Position numbers and translations under genes: made by a program. Below are positions 52,212 to 60,542 of a stretch of 64,000 nucleotides of DNA, piece by piece (the first letter of the stretch is position 1; the number at the start of each line of letters is the position of its first letter). This DNA comes from Halanaerobacter jeridensis (GTDB taxonomy: Bacteria > Bacillota > Halanaerobiia > Halobacteroidales > Halobacteroidaceae), in contig NZ_JAFBDQ010000005.1 of NCBI RefSeq assembly GCF_016908315.1, positions 188,001 through 252,000 on the forward strand, in the 5' to 3' direction. The notes below the pieces were generated by a model that worked only from the letters and a program-made list of their open reading frames with translations, was not told where the DNA came from and did no database searches.

Positions 52212-53300
52212 TTATTCTTTTTTAATAATCCTATTTTTACCTTCTTCCTTCGCTTGATACAAAGCCATATCAGCCCGATTAATTAATTTAGTCTTAGAAT
52301 CATTTGCTTCCGAATTATAGGTAGTAACACCAATACTAATAGTTATATTTAATTTTTTATTTTGATATTCAATTTTCTTATCTCTTACTTTATTGCATAT
52401 TTTTTCAGCTTTCATCACTGCTCTTTCTAGGTTAGCACCTGGTAAAATAATAGTAAACTCTTCTCCCCCATACCTAGCTACTATATCAGTTTTTCTAGTA
52501 TTATTTTCTAAAATTTGTGCTAATAATTTTAAAATTTCATCTCCAGCTTGATGACCATAATTATCATTAAATAATTTGAAATCATCAATATCTAACATTA
52601 ATAATGATAAACTACCTTCAAATTTATTAATATCTTCTATTTTTCTTGCTAAAATTTCTTTAAAATAACTGTGGTTATATAAATTGGTTAATCCATCTCT
52701 AATTGCTTTTTCTTTAATTTCCTGCTTTTCAGTAACATCTGTCATAATAACCATTACTTTAACTTCAGATTTATTATGTATAATTTTATATTTTAAATCA
52801 ATACAACGCCCATTAATCTTCTTTTGCTGAGGCAAATTATTTATATACTGTTCAACTTTTTGTGAATTTTTATTTTTAGCTGCTTTAAAAACTTTTTGTA
52901 AATTTAATTCTAATTTTTTTCTATCACTTAAGCTTGAAATAATAACAGAAAATTTATGTTCAGAAATATCATATCCAAAAATATTATGGCACATTACACT
53001 ATATTCTTTATCTATTAATAAATCATCACCAAAAGATAAAAAACCTTGGTCGGCATTATTTAATAAATTTCTTACATTATTAATACTAGTTTCTAAATTA
53101 CTGCGCATCTCATTTAAATAATCAGCCAAATCACTAAATTCATCCTCAGTATCAAAATCAAGCTTTTCAACTGTTAAATTTCCTTTACTAACTTCATTAG
53201 CAAAATCAAGTATCTGATCAATTATATTCAGTATATAACTACTAAATAAATATACTGTTATGATTACTAATATTATCAGAAAAACCCCAATTAATATCAT
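52212..53300 (-). CDS. Diguanylate cyclase (membrane segment, HAMP, GGDEF); 3' part of a frameshifted gene
   Basis: The frame begins with a membrane segment (LIGVFLIILVIITVYLFSSY), then HAMP (DQILDFANEVSKGNLTVEKL), a coiled and PAS-like region at about 85-190, and a complete GGDEF domain (about 200-362). The active site reads RYGGEEF, and an inhibitory RxxD site lies five residues before it (RKTDIVARYGGEEF). It therefore looks able to make cyclic di-GMP. The normal protein would continue upstream into the Cache frame at 53327-53914. Here the first methionine lies just at the membrane segment and has no ribosome site. The reading frame is restored to one protein if one A is added to an A7 run at about 53330-53336. 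Confidence 0.8.
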   Translation of the reverse strand: MILIGVFLIILVIITVYLFSSYILNIIDQILDFANEVSKGNLTVEKLDFDTEDEFSDLADYLNEMRSNLETSINNVRNLLNNADQGFLSFGDDLLIDKEYSVMCHNIFGYDISEHKFSVIISSLSDRKKLELNLQKVFKAAKNKNSQKVEQYINNLPQQKKINGRCIDLKYKIIHNKSEVKVMVIMTDVTEKQEIKEKAIRDGLTNLYNHSYFKEILARKIEDINKFEGSLSLLMLDIDDFKLFNDNYGHQAGDEILKLLAQILENNTRKTDIVARYGGEEFTIILPGANLERAVMKAEKICNKVRDKKIEYQNKKLNITISIGVTTYNSEANDSKTKLINRADMALYQAKEEGKNRIIKKE

Positions 53301-53326
53301 ACTATTTCTTGTTTTTGCAACAGAAG

Positions 53327-53914
53327 CTAAAATTTTATTTTTTTACCATCTATGACTATTGTCCAGTCAAATGTATTGATTCGACTATAAGCTGCAATAT
53401 ACTCTTGACCTTTTTTCTTATAGCTGAAATATCCAGTTGCTGATATTTTTTGTGTGGTAGCAATTTCAGAATCTTCTCTATTACTGACTTGATTATTTTG
53501 AAAATAATTAGGGTCTATCTTTGGATTAGGTTGTCCACTCAATATCAATTCACCCTTAGAATCTAGTAAATAAACAGTACCATCAAACTCTAATAAATCA
53601 ACTGCTTTAGATTGGGTAAAATATAATTGATTTTTCAATGTTTGATAATTCAGATCAAGTATTTCTGAATCATTCAAATTTTTAATTTGGCTATAACTTA
53701 AAGACCTAATGGTTTTTTCATAAATTTGACTACTAGTATTTATAGCAATTATTTCTAAATTCTTTTTAGCTTCATTCAATAATCTATCTTTAAAACTAAA
53801 ATAATGAATTAACCCCAAAATAAGAGAGTGAGTGATTGTAATAAACAAAGCCACTATTAATATTTTATGAAATAAGCTATTAGCTTTTACCTTTTTCAAA
53901 ATATCATCCAACAT
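53327..53914 (-). CDS. Cache sensor domain; 5' part of the frameshifted diguanylate cyclase gene
   Basis: The 195-residue frame has an N-terminal membrane segment (LFHKILIVALFITITHSLIL) and an extracellular Cache-like sensor. The sensor ends YFSYKKKGQEYIAAYSRINT, then FDWTIVIDGKK, the usual Cache end before the second membrane helix. It stops within a few codons of an A7 run. Reading through with one extra A gives ILASVAKTRNSMILIGVF and leads directly into the GGDEF frame. GGGGGGAAGG precedes the ATG, so the gene's real start is here. The break may be a true mutation, a sequencing error in a homopolymer, or a slippage site. Confidence 0.75.
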   Translation of the reverse strand: MLDDILKKVKANSLFHKILIVALFITITHSLILGLIHYFSFKDRLLNEAKKNLEIIAINTSSQIYEKTIRSLSYSQIKNLNDSEILDLNYQTLKNQLYFTQSKAVDLLEFDGTVYLLDSKGELILSGQPNPKIDPNYFQNNQVSNREDSEIATTQKISATGYFSYKKKGQEYIAAYSRINTFDWTIVIDGKKIKF

Positions 53915-54283
53915 TATCCTTCCCCCCTTTTTTTATCGCACCTATCTATATATACTATATAATTAAAATGTTGGTTTTGTTTAAGTTCAATAATATAATT
54001 TAAAATCTAAAAAAATATTCAACTGAATTATTATAAGGGTTATAAATTTTAACTCATTTAAACTATTTTATGGAGAAAATAGAAGTCCTAGAGATTTTTT
54101 TCTTTTATAAAGAAATATTATAATTTAGAAACTTCTATTCATGTCAGATGATTATCATTATTTAATTTAATTAAAAGAATAAGTTAATTATTTTATAAAA
54201 TAAATTGATCTAAAAAAATATAATACATTAATATAATTAATTATACAAAAAACAAAAAATCCTACAATAATCCAAAATAAAAT
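53915..54283. other. AT-rich intergenic stretch between the Cache-GGDEF gene and the NifI-like PII gene
   Basis: About 370 bases of very AT-rich DNA. TATAGTATA lies about 30 bases upstream of the Cache frame on the minus strand and may be its -10 region. No convincing small gene, repeat or riboswitch was found. Confidence 0.35.
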
Positions 54284-54315
54284 AAAAGCAAGCCCTTCAA
54301 AAAAGGCTTGCTTTT
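54284..54315 (-). terminator. Intrinsic terminator at the end of the NifI-like PII gene
   Basis: AAAAGCAAGCC and GGCTTGCTTTT form a perfect 11-bp stem, followed by ATTTTATTTT on the minus strand. The stem overlaps the last two bases of the gene's stop codon. Confidence 0.88.
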
Positions 54316-54682
54316 ATAATCCAGATCTATCACTAATAGTATATGCTTCATTAATATCACTAACAAAAATCTTACCATCACCAGGACGACCAGGTTGACT
54401 CATATTAACTTGTAATCCACTTGCTTTTAAATTTTCTGTCTCAGTCCGAGCACTATCGATTATAATTTCAATTGCTTCCTCCTTCTTGGCTTCATCTTCT
54501 ACAACAATTAATAACATCGTCTTAGTTAATTCTTGATAATGAGTTTCCCCTACTTTTACTCCTTTTTGTTTACCCCTTCCTCTAATATTCAATTTGCTAT
54601 AAGCTTCAAAGCCTCCTTCATTTAAAGCTTCCAAGACTTCACCTTCTTTTTCTGGTCTAATAATCGCTCTAATTAATTTCAT
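54314..54682 (-). CDS. PII-family nitrogen regulator, NifI1-like
   Basis: The 122-residue PII protein begins MKLIRAIIRPEKEGEVLEAL. Its T-loop reads RGRGKQKGVKVGETHYQELT, closer to the NifI1 type than to GlnB, because the GlnB-type uridylylated tyrosine context is replaced. A C-terminal PGDGKIFVSDINEAYTI completes the ATP/2-oxoglutarate site. NifI proteins usually control nitrogenase, but no nif gene lies here; next to glnA it may regulate glutamine synthetase directly. The ATG at 54682 has AGAGGTGG upstream. It is separated from glnA by a terminator, so it may have reduced expression or its own promoter. Confidence 0.85.
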   Translation of the reverse strand: MKLIRAIIRPEKEGEVLEALNEGGFEAYSKLNIRGRGKQKGVKVGETHYQELTKTMLLIVVEDEAKKEEAIEIIIDSARTETENLKASGLQVNMSQPGRPGDGKIFVSDINEAYTISDRSGL

Positions 54683-54710
54683 TTTAACCACCTCTATTTT
54701 AATTTTTAAA

Positions 54711-54747
54711 TAAAACAACCCAAGAGCAACACTCTTGAGTTGTTTTT
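54711..54747 (-). terminator. Intrinsic terminator after glnA
   Basis: AACAACTCAAGAG and CTCTTGGGTTGTT form a 13-bp stem with one G-U pair, followed by TTATTT on the minus strand. Confidence 0.88.
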
Positions 54748-54759
54748 CAACTTTCTATT

Positions 54760-56091
54760 TTAATATACACTTAAATACTGTTCTAATTCCCAATCATGAA
54801 CTTGAGTTCTATAGGTATCCCACTCAATTTCTTTAGCTGTCACAAAATGTTCTAGTACATGATCCCCTAAAGCATTCTTGATAGTTTCATCTTTCAATAA
54901 CTCTTGTACTGCTTCATTAATATTAGCTGGTAGACTTTCAATTCCTAATTCTGCTTTTCTCTCTGCAGTCATTTCATAAATATTCTCTACTACTTCTGCT
55001 GGCGGTTCAATTTCATTTTTAATTCCATCTAATCCCGCTTTTAACATTACTGCAATTGCTAAATAAGGATTAGCTGTTGGATCAGGATTTCTCATTTCTA
55101 ATCTTGTTCCTGCACCACTAGCAGCAGGGATTCTAATTAAAGCACTACGATTAGAAGCAGACCACGCTTGATAAACTGGCGCTTCATAACCTGGTACTAA
55201 TCTCTTATAAGAGTTAATAGTTGGATTAGTAATTGCTGCTATCGCTTTAGCATGCTTTAATAGCCCACCAATGTAATATTTAGCAGTTTGACTTAATCCC
55301 AATTCTGCATCTTCATCATAAAATACATTGTTGCCATCTTTAAATAATGACTGATGCACATGCATTCCAGAACCATTTTCACCAAAGATAGGCTTCGGCA
55401 TGAAAGTTGCATGTAAATCATGCTGATTAGCAATTGATTTAACTACAAATTTAAAAGTAGCAATATTATCTGCTGTAGATAAAGCATCTTCATATTTAAA
55501 ATCAATTTCATGCTGGCCTGGAGCTACTTCATGGTGCGAGGCTTCTACTTCAAATCCCATTTCATCTAAAGCCAAAATAATATCTCTTCTCGCATCTTGA
55601 CCTAAATCAACTGGGCCAAGGTCAAAATAACCACCATCATCATGAGTGATTGTAGTCGCCTCTCCTTCTTCTGTCTTTTCGAATAAGAAAAACTCTGGTT
55701 CCGGCCCTACATACATCTCATAACCCATCTCTTCTGCTTCTTCTAATACATTTTGTAGTACATTTCTAGGTCCGCCGACAAATGCTTCACCATCTGGAGT
55801 ACATACATCACAAATTAATCTTGCTACTGTTCCGCCAGTCTTTGGACGCCAAGGAAATGTAATAAAAGTATCCAAATCAGGTTTTAAATACATATCTGAT
55901 TCTTGAATTCTAGTAAATCCATCAATTGACGATCCATCAAACATAATTCCTTCTTCTAAAGCCTCTTCTAGCTGTTCTACTGTAATTGCTACATTTTTAG
56001 TAATTCCTAAAATATCCGTGAACTGCAGTCTCACAAACTTAACATCTAACTCCTCTGCTTTTTTTAATATATCTTCTTTTGTCATACTCAT
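54760..56091 (-). CDS. glnA: Glutamine synthetase, type I alpha
   Basis: The 443-residue enzyme makes glutamine from glutamate, ammonia and ATP. It has the Bacillus-type (GSI-alpha) length. Motifs are [47 protein letters not shown], the ATP-site [35 protein letters not shown] and the [10 protein letters not shown] segment. The ATG at 56091 has GGGGG 9 bases upstream. It sits in a run glnB-glnR-glnA-PII. Control by the MerR-type regulator and by binding of a PII protein is likely from this context. Confidence 0.96.
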   Translation of the reverse strand: MSMTKEDILKKAEELDVKFVRLQFTDILGITKNVAITVEQLEEALEEGIMFDGSSIDGFTRIQESDMYLKPDLDTFITFPWRPKTGGTVARLICDVCTPDGEAFVGGPRNVLQNVLEEAEEMGYEMYVGPEPEFFLFEKTEEGEATTITHDDGGYFDLGPVDLGQDARRDIILALDEMGFEVEASHHEVAPGQHEIDFKYEDALSTADNIATFKFVVKSIANQHDLHATFMPKPIFGENGSGMHVHQSLFKDGNNVFYDEDAELGLSQTAKYYIGGLLKHAKAIAAITNPTINSYKRLVPGYEAPVYQAWSASNRSALIRIPAASGAGTRLEMRNPDPTANPYLAIAVMLKAGLDGIKNEIEPPAEVVENIYEMTAERKAELGIESLPANINEAVQELLKDETIKNALGDHVLEHFVTAKEIEWDTYRTQVHDWELEQYLSVY

Positions 56092-56207
56092 TTTTCTATT
56101 CCCCCTCAATAATTTTACGTGTTCTCCGCTAAACTAATTGCTCAATTCAAAATTCTCAATATATTTTTGCGAATTCTTAGCATCTCCATTATAGTTAATA
56201 ATATTTT

Positions 56208-56456
56208 TTACTTTTCATTAGATTTTTTTAATTTTTTTATTCCAGCAAGGCTTAATCCCTGCCCCATCAACTCTTTAATTTGCTTTAATTCTAAAATATC
56301 ATTTTTCGAATAAAGACGTTGATTCCCATCACTTCGTGCTGGTTTTACCAAACCTTCTTGTTCGTAATATCTAATTTGTCGAGCCGTTAAAGATGTTTTC
56401 TTTTGTGCAACCCCAATTGAATAACTCGGCAAATCAGGATCTATATTTGTATTCAT
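56208..56456 (-). CDS. glnR: MerR-family regulator, GlnR/TnrA-like
   Basis: The 82-residue protein consists almost only of the MerR DNA-binding domain: PSYSIGVAQKKTSLTARQIR, YYEQEGLVKPARSDGNQRLY, and KQIKELMGQGLSLAGIKKL. These match GlnR/TnrA closely, but the C-terminal part used in Bacillus for glutamine-synthetase feedback is very short here. The ATG at 56456 has GGAGG 8 bases upstream. It lies between glnB and glnA in the same direction, which supports a nitrogen role. I did not find a convincing TGTNA-N7-TNACA box by eye near glnA. Confidence 0.85.
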   Translation of the reverse strand: MNTNIDPDLPSYSIGVAQKKTSLTARQIRYYEQEGLVKPARSDGNQRLYSKNDILELKQIKELMGQGLSLAGIKKLKKSNEK

Positions 56457-56503
56457 ATTATAAACCTCCAATCTAAAGAAGGTTTCTAGCTAGGGTTTAA
56501 ACA

Positions 56504-56842
56504 TTAAACCGCTTTTTCATCTTCTTCTCCCGTTCTAATCCTTACTGCTTGGTCAATTGAATAAACAAAAATCTTACCATCTCCAACTTCACCTGTTCGA
56601 GAAGCATCAGTGATTATATCTATTAATTCGTCAACTTGATCAGCTTGAACCACCATTTCTACCTTCAACTTTTCCTTTAACTTCACTTCATATTCTACCC
56701 CGCGATAAACCTCTTGTTTTCCTTTCTGCTTGCCATATCCAGCAATTTGAGTAATATTCAAACCATTAATGCCTAACTTTTCAACTTCTACTACTAAATC
56801 CTCTAATTTAGACGGTCTAATAATACACTCCACTTTTTTCAT
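56504..56842 (-). CDS. glnB: PII nitrogen regulatory protein
   Basis: The 112-residue PII protein has the family length. Its T-loop, GYGKQKGKQEVYRGVEYEVK, keeps the tyrosine in RGVEY that is uridylylated in many bacteria. The B-loop TGEVGDGKIFVYSIDQAVRI contains the nucleotide site. It senses ATP/ADP and 2-oxoglutarate and passes the signal to nitrogen enzymes and transporters. It is the first gene of the nitrogen cluster; no amtB is seen here. The upstream 254 bases lie between it and the TnpB-related gene and contain several hairpins. Confidence 0.92.
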   Translation of the reverse strand: MKKVECIIRPSKLEDLVVEVEKLGINGLNITQIAGYGKQKGKQEVYRGVEYEVKLKEKLKVEMVVQADQVDELIDIITDASRTGEVGDGKIFVYSIDQAVRIRTGEEDEKAV

Positions 56843-56849
56843 TTTAGCA

Positions 56850-57096
56850 ACCTGCTTATAAAAACCTATGCAAAACTATACATAGACCACAATCATACAG
56901 GATTAGATCGTGTTAGGTATAATCGCTTGATTATAATCTTCCTTACTGCCCTTAATATTTACAATATCCAGGTACTAGAAAGATACAGGTGTTACCTGTC
57001 CCTAAATTTACATTCTAGGCAAAGTCCTTTCTCTATGTGGTGCTTTGCCCTATCTAAACTATTGGAAAATTGATTCTTTTTATCAGGTCATAATTA
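56850..57096 (-). ncRNA. Hairpin-rich region downstream of tnpB (possible right end and guide-type RNA)
   Basis: Downstream of the TnpB-related gene the minus strand folds into local hairpins: GGCAAAG with CTTTGCC, CAGGT-AAC-ACCTG, and CTATG with CATAG just before glnB. Right ends of IS605-type elements carry such hairpins and give rise to the guide RNA of active TnpB. The exact boundary cannot be fixed by eye, and part of the region may instead be a glnB leader. Confidence 0.35.
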
Positions 57097-58596
57097 TTAA
57101 GCGATTTCCAACAATCTTTTCCTGTATCTAGAATATGCATAGTCCTTGCTATAAGCAGGATTTTCACCACCTTCCTTTTTAATAGTTTTAATCAAAATTT
57201 TAATTAAATAATCAATCTTACCCCATTTAGACCATTGAGAACTAGAAATAAATTTCGTGAATTTAACTCTGTTTAAATAACTACTCATAACTTGGATTAA
57301 TTGTTTTGGAATTCGTTCATTAAAACCTAAAGCCCTTCTGCCAATTACTAATGCAGCAGAATTATGAACACTTATCCCAAACTGATGCTGGTATTTGTAT
57401 TTCCCAATAATGCTAGTAAAGGCAGGATTCACTTTAATAACTTCTATACCTTCACGCTTACATCCCCTCTCTAAAAAAGTCAGCAATTTTCTATATACAA
57501 ATTGATGCGAAATCCTCTCAAATTTCTTATTTCCATAGCTATTACGTTTAAATTCCAAATCTTCAATTGCTACTGAATATCCTTTATTTTTAATAAATTC
57601 AACTACTTCTTTTGCTAATTCACCACAAAGATTAGTCCGCCTATTACCTTTAGCAGAAGTTAATTCAGGATTGGTTATACATTTATGCCATTTATAATTA
57701 CCTTCTTGGTCAAGACAAGTTAAAGCAAAACCATCTGGGTTAGTGTCTATTCCTATAATTCCTACTTGTTCAGGATTAGCAAATTTAATTTCTGGCGTTT
57801 TTTCTTCAATGGTAATATGAGCGTAGTATTGATTATCCTTACGGATAACTTCTACATAATAAGGTTTCTCTTTGCTAACGACATCTAAGACCATACTTTT
57901 ATAATCCCTGCCGTTAACCTCACCCTCTAAGTTCTTTTTTTGTAGTAAATAAAGAGGAACTTTAATATACTCATATCTACTACTATTCTTTTTGACACTA
58001 GTATTAATCCTTAAAAAGATGTTATCTTCTTCATCTAAAACAATCCGCGTATTATGATTCCCTTTTTTAGTCTTATCTCCGCGAGAACAGAATTTATTGT
58101 TACGAAGTTCTTTCCACTCTTGATTGGAGATCTTCCCTTCACACCTCGCTTTATAATTATCCTTACCTCCAAAAATAACTTTGGGAATAGTACCTTCATC
58201 TAAATGTTTTTGATATTCTTCTAACTTACGCTGATATTTATCTAGTTTTGTTTTTAAAGCATGGATTTTTTGTTTGGATTTTGCTCTTTTTAATTCCTGC
58301 TTAACCTGTTTAAGCTTAGATTTATAATTACTGTGATATTCTTTCACTAATTCCTTTTGCGAAGATATAATGCTATCTGCTTTCATAACTGCATCTTTAG
58401 CATATCTAGAGTTAAGTTTATATTTACTCTGCAGTAATTTCTCCAAATCCATTTTATTCATTGGATCATAAGCATCAGGCTTTCTACGATTAAAAGCAAA
58501 TCTGATTGCTGAAGAAAATCTAATCATCAGATTATCAAGTTTTTCGCTTTCCTCTGAAGGCATCTCTAGTAATTTAGCTTTGATTGTTGTCTTCAT
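57097..58596 (-). CDS. TnpB-related protein (IS200/IS605 accessory family) with degenerate nuclease motifs
   Basis: The protein of about 499 residues belongs to the TnpB-related (OrfB) family. It has an N-terminal basic region, a long lysine-rich coiled coil (about 85-135) and a RuvC-like C-terminal half. RuvC-I is seen as IIGIDTNPDGFAL and RuvC-II as VAIEDLEFKRN. The usual zinc finger (CxxC...CxxC) is absent: NPAFTSIIGKYKYQHQFG stands in its place. The RuvC-III aspartate is replaced in GISVHNSAALVIGRRALGF. So nuclease activity is doubtful, or relies on another residue. No TnpA is nearby. The ATG at 58596 has GAAGGTG upstream. Confidence 0.82.
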   Translation of the reverse strand: MKTTIKAKLLEMPSEESEKLDNLMIRFSSAIRFAFNRRKPDAYDPMNKMDLEKLLQSKYKLNSRYAKDAVMKADSIISSQKELVKEYHSNYKSKLKQVKQELKRAKSKQKIHALKTKLDKYQRKLEEYQKHLDEGTIPKVIFGGKDNYKARCEGKISNQEWKELRNNKFCSRGDKTKKGNHNTRIVLDEEDNIFLRINTSVKKNSSRYEYIKVPLYLLQKKNLEGEVNGRDYKSMVLDVVSKEKPYYVEVIRKDNQYYAHITIEEKTPEIKFANPEQVGIIGIDTNPDGFALTCLDQEGNYKWHKCITNPELTSAKGNRRTNLCGELAKEVVEFIKNKGYSVAIEDLEFKRNSYGNKKFERISHQFVYRKLLTFLERGCKREGIEVIKVNPAFTSIIGKYKYQHQFGISVHNSAALVIGRRALGFNERIPKQLIQVMSSYLNRVKFTKFISSSQWSKWGKIDYLIKILIKTIKKEGGENPAYSKDYAYSRYRKRLLEIA

Positions 58597-58660
58597 TACT
58601 AGCACCTTCTTTATTTATCCCAATCATCTGAATTCTTTCATATCTTTTCAAATATTTCAT
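58574..58660 (-). CDS. Possible 28-residue ORF overlapping the start of tnpB
   Basis: An ATG with GAGGTGATAGA immediately upstream opens a 28-residue frame (MKYLKRYERIQMIGINKEGA...) in another frame than tnpB, ending 22 bases inside it. The ribosome site is good. It could be a short leader peptide coupled to tnpB, or the remnant of a lost upstream gene. There is no family match. Confidence 0.3.
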   Translation of the reverse strand: MKYLKRYERIQMIGINKEGASNEDNNQS

Positions 58661-58670
58661 TCTATCACCT

Positions 58671-58696
58671 CTAGATATAGTATATACTACATCTAG
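58671..58696. promoter_or_regulatory. Imperfect 26-bp palindrome upstream of tnpB
   Basis: CTAGATATAGTAT and ATACTACATCTAG are near-mirror halves with one mismatch, centred on TATATA, located just before the ribosome site of the 28-residue ORF. It may be an operator or the left end of the element. Confidence 0.45.
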
Positions 58697-58925
58697 ATAC
58701 GGAATTAAAAAGTCTTTTACCTTAATTTGAATAATTTTACATCAATATTTTGCAACTACTTAAACCTCCTATATATTCACTTCTAATTGAACTTTAGTTT
58801 TTCTTTAAAACTTTTTTATCAATTCTTCTCACTATGTTTTTAAACTAAATTCTTTTAAGTTTTATTATTTAAACTTAGATTTAATCTTAAACTTGATTTT
58901 TATTTCATTCTCAAACTTAGTTTAT

Positions 58926-58954
58926 ATGATACTAGAAATGCTATGTCTTGTCAA
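58926..58954 (-). promoter_or_regulatory. Strong promoter facing tnpB
   Basis: TTGACA and TATCAT are separated by 17 bases on the minus strand; the -35 box lies within the last codons of the AI-2E family gene. The transcript would carry a leader of about 260 bases with repeated AAGTTTAAG/AAGTTTGAG units and then reach tnpB. Apart from these repeats, the palindrome and the small ORF, the 335-base gap shows nothing else. Confidence 0.65.
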
Positions 58955-59972
58955 CAGAAACCAACATCTCTACTAAGTAATATAATAATTCTTTAATAAT
59001 TACTGCTGTGGGAATAGCAATCATCATTCCCAAAATCCCCAACAATTCTCCTCCAGCTAATAAAGAAAAAATTATAACTAATGGATGTAATCCTACCTTA
59101 GAACCCATAATTTTAGGAGAAATAACTCCTCCCTCTAACTGTTGAATCACAGTAAATAAAATAATAACATACAGTACTGTAGTCAATGAATTAAACGCAG
59201 CAATAATCACTGCGGGAACCGCAGCAAAAATAGGGCCCAGATAGGGAACCAAATTTAAAATACCAGCTAAAATTCCAATTATTAAATAAAAGCGTAAGTC
59301 TAAATAATAAAGCCCTAAAATTGATAATAAAGCAACAAATAAACTAATTAACAATTGTCCTTTAATAAATTCAAATAATGATTCATTAATTCGACATAAT
59401 AATTTTTTAACTCCTTGCCGATAATTATGAGGCACAATAGACCATAAAGTAACTTTAATAATTCGCAAATCTTTTAAGATATAAAATGCTAAAACTGGAG
59501 CTAAAATAATACTAAAAGAATGAGATAATAATGTAATCAACACTTCACTAGTCCGTTCTAAAAACTGCACCCCCGTTCTTTCTAAACGCTCTGTCAAATT
59601 ATTAAAGACAAAATCTAAGGTAGCAGGAGTATCTACTGCCTGATAGCGATCTGTTAAATTATCAACTACCCTTTCTAATTGAGTAAAATAATAAGGGATT
59701 CTTCCCGTTAATTCATTTAATTCTCCAATCACTGCTGGTAGCAAAATAAAAAAGCCTACCGCACATAAAGTTAGTAAAATTCCAAATACAAAAATTAATG
59801 CTCCCATGCGCGGCATGTTCTTAGCTACTAAGAATTTAATAACTCCTTCTAGCAAAAAAGCTAATGCTATTCCTAATATAAAAGGAGGTAAAGTTACTCG
59901 CACTAAATATAAAAAATAAATTCCAGTTGCAAATATAGATAATAAAATTATCCGTTTATCTCTAGTTGTCAA
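58941..59972 (-). CDS. AI-2E family membrane transporter (PF01594)
   Basis: The protein of about 343 residues has seven to eight hydrophobic segments in the family arrangement: two pairs near the N-terminus (IILLSIFATGIYFLYLV, FILGIALAFLLEGVIKFLV), a long extracytoplasmic stretch, and the C-terminal part LNLVPYLGPIFAAVPAVIIA, QQLEGGVISPKIMGSKVGLH and LLAGGELLGILGMMIAIPTA. Members include exporters and sodium-linked antiporters; the substrate here is unknown. The TTG at 59972 has GGGGG 7 bases upstream and lies 13 bases after the PRC gene. A longer in-frame ATG at 60041 would overlap that gene and lacks a ribosome site. Confidence 0.88.
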   Translation of the reverse strand: MTTRDKRIILLSIFATGIYFLYLVRVTLPPFILGIALAFLLEGVIKFLVAKNMPRMGALIFVFGILLTLCAVGFFILLPAVIGELNELTGRIPYYFTQLERVVDNLTDRYQAVDTPATLDFVFNNLTERLERTGVQFLERTSEVLITLLSHSFSIILAPVLAFYILKDLRIIKVTLWSIVPHNYRQGVKKLLCRINESLFEFIKGQLLISLFVALLSILGLYYLDLRFYLIIGILAGILNLVPYLGPIFAAVPAVIIAAFNSLTTVLYVIILFTVIQQLEGGVISPKIMGSKVGLHPLVIIFSLLAGGELLGILGMMIAIPTAVIIKELLYYLVEMLVSVDKT

Positions 59973-59985
59973 TGTAAGTCCCCCA

Positions 59986-60444
59986 TCAAGTTGAAAAATC
60001 TTTAATAATAATTTTTTGATCACCATAGCTAATCTTCTCATCAGCAGCTAAAATTTCTCGGCCAGTCAATATATCCTGAATTAAGCCATCGCTAAGTTCA
60101 TAACCATTTAACTGTCCTACTTCAGTTAATAAAATATCTTTCACAACTCCCAAACTATCACCACTATTAGTAACTACCGGAGTTCCAATCATCTCTTTAG
60201 CAGTTAATAATTCTTCGCTATTAACCTCTAAGAAATGTTCATCTTCTTTAATAATGATATAATCTGTGCCTAAACTATATAATTGTTGAGGGGCAATTAA
60301 ATATTCTTGTCCTTTATCACTTACAATCACACCAGCAATTTGATTAACGCCTGGCTCTAGTACAACATCTATAATCACACCTATTTTTTTACCGCCTTTA
60401 GCATCTATAACTGGTAATTCTAAAATATCATGGACAGATTTCAT
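59986..60444 (-). CDS. PRC-barrel domain protein
   Basis: The 152-residue protein consists of two PRC-barrel units. The first (about 1-75) reads SVHDILELPVIDAKGGKKIG, VIIDVVLEP, AGVIVSDKGQEYLIAPQQLY. The second (about 80-150) has MIGTPVVTNSGDSLGVVKDI, LTEVGQLNGYELSDGLIQDI. PRC barrels bind RNA or protein partners in ribosome maturation, photosynthesis and sporulation; Firmicutes also have stand-alone copies of unknown role, as here. GAAAGGAGTG precedes the ATG. It is followed directly by the AI-2E family gene. Confidence 0.85.
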   Translation of the reverse strand: MKSVHDILELPVIDAKGGKKIGVIIDVVLEPGVNQIAGVIVSDKGQEYLIAPQQLYSLGTDYIIIKEDEHFLEVNSEELLTAKEMIGTPVVTNSGDSLGVVKDILLTEVGQLNGYELSDGLIQDILTGREILAADEKISYGDQKIIIKDFST

Positions 60445-60503
60445 CTCGCATTTTCACTCCTTTCATTCAAACTATATTATTCCCAGCTAAGTGCATAAAG
60501 ATA

Positions 60504-60534
60504 CAAAAAACAAAAAATCGCCGCAAAGCGATTT
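60504..60534 (-). terminator. Intrinsic terminator after yunB
   Basis: AAATCGC and GCGATTT form a 7-bp stem with a short loop, followed by TTTTTGTTTTTTG on the minus strand. Confidence 0.8.
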
Positions 60535-60542
60535 AATTATAC

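Noticed and set aside
56092-57096. Glutamine riboswitch or GlnR box near glnA/glnB
   Set aside because: I looked for the conserved glnA-motif core and for TGTNA-N7-TNACA sites and found no convincing match by eye.
58740-58930. Repeated AAGTTTAAG-like units as a CRISPR array
   Set aside because: The units are about 9 bases, irregularly spaced and degenerate, with no conserved repeat-spacer pattern.
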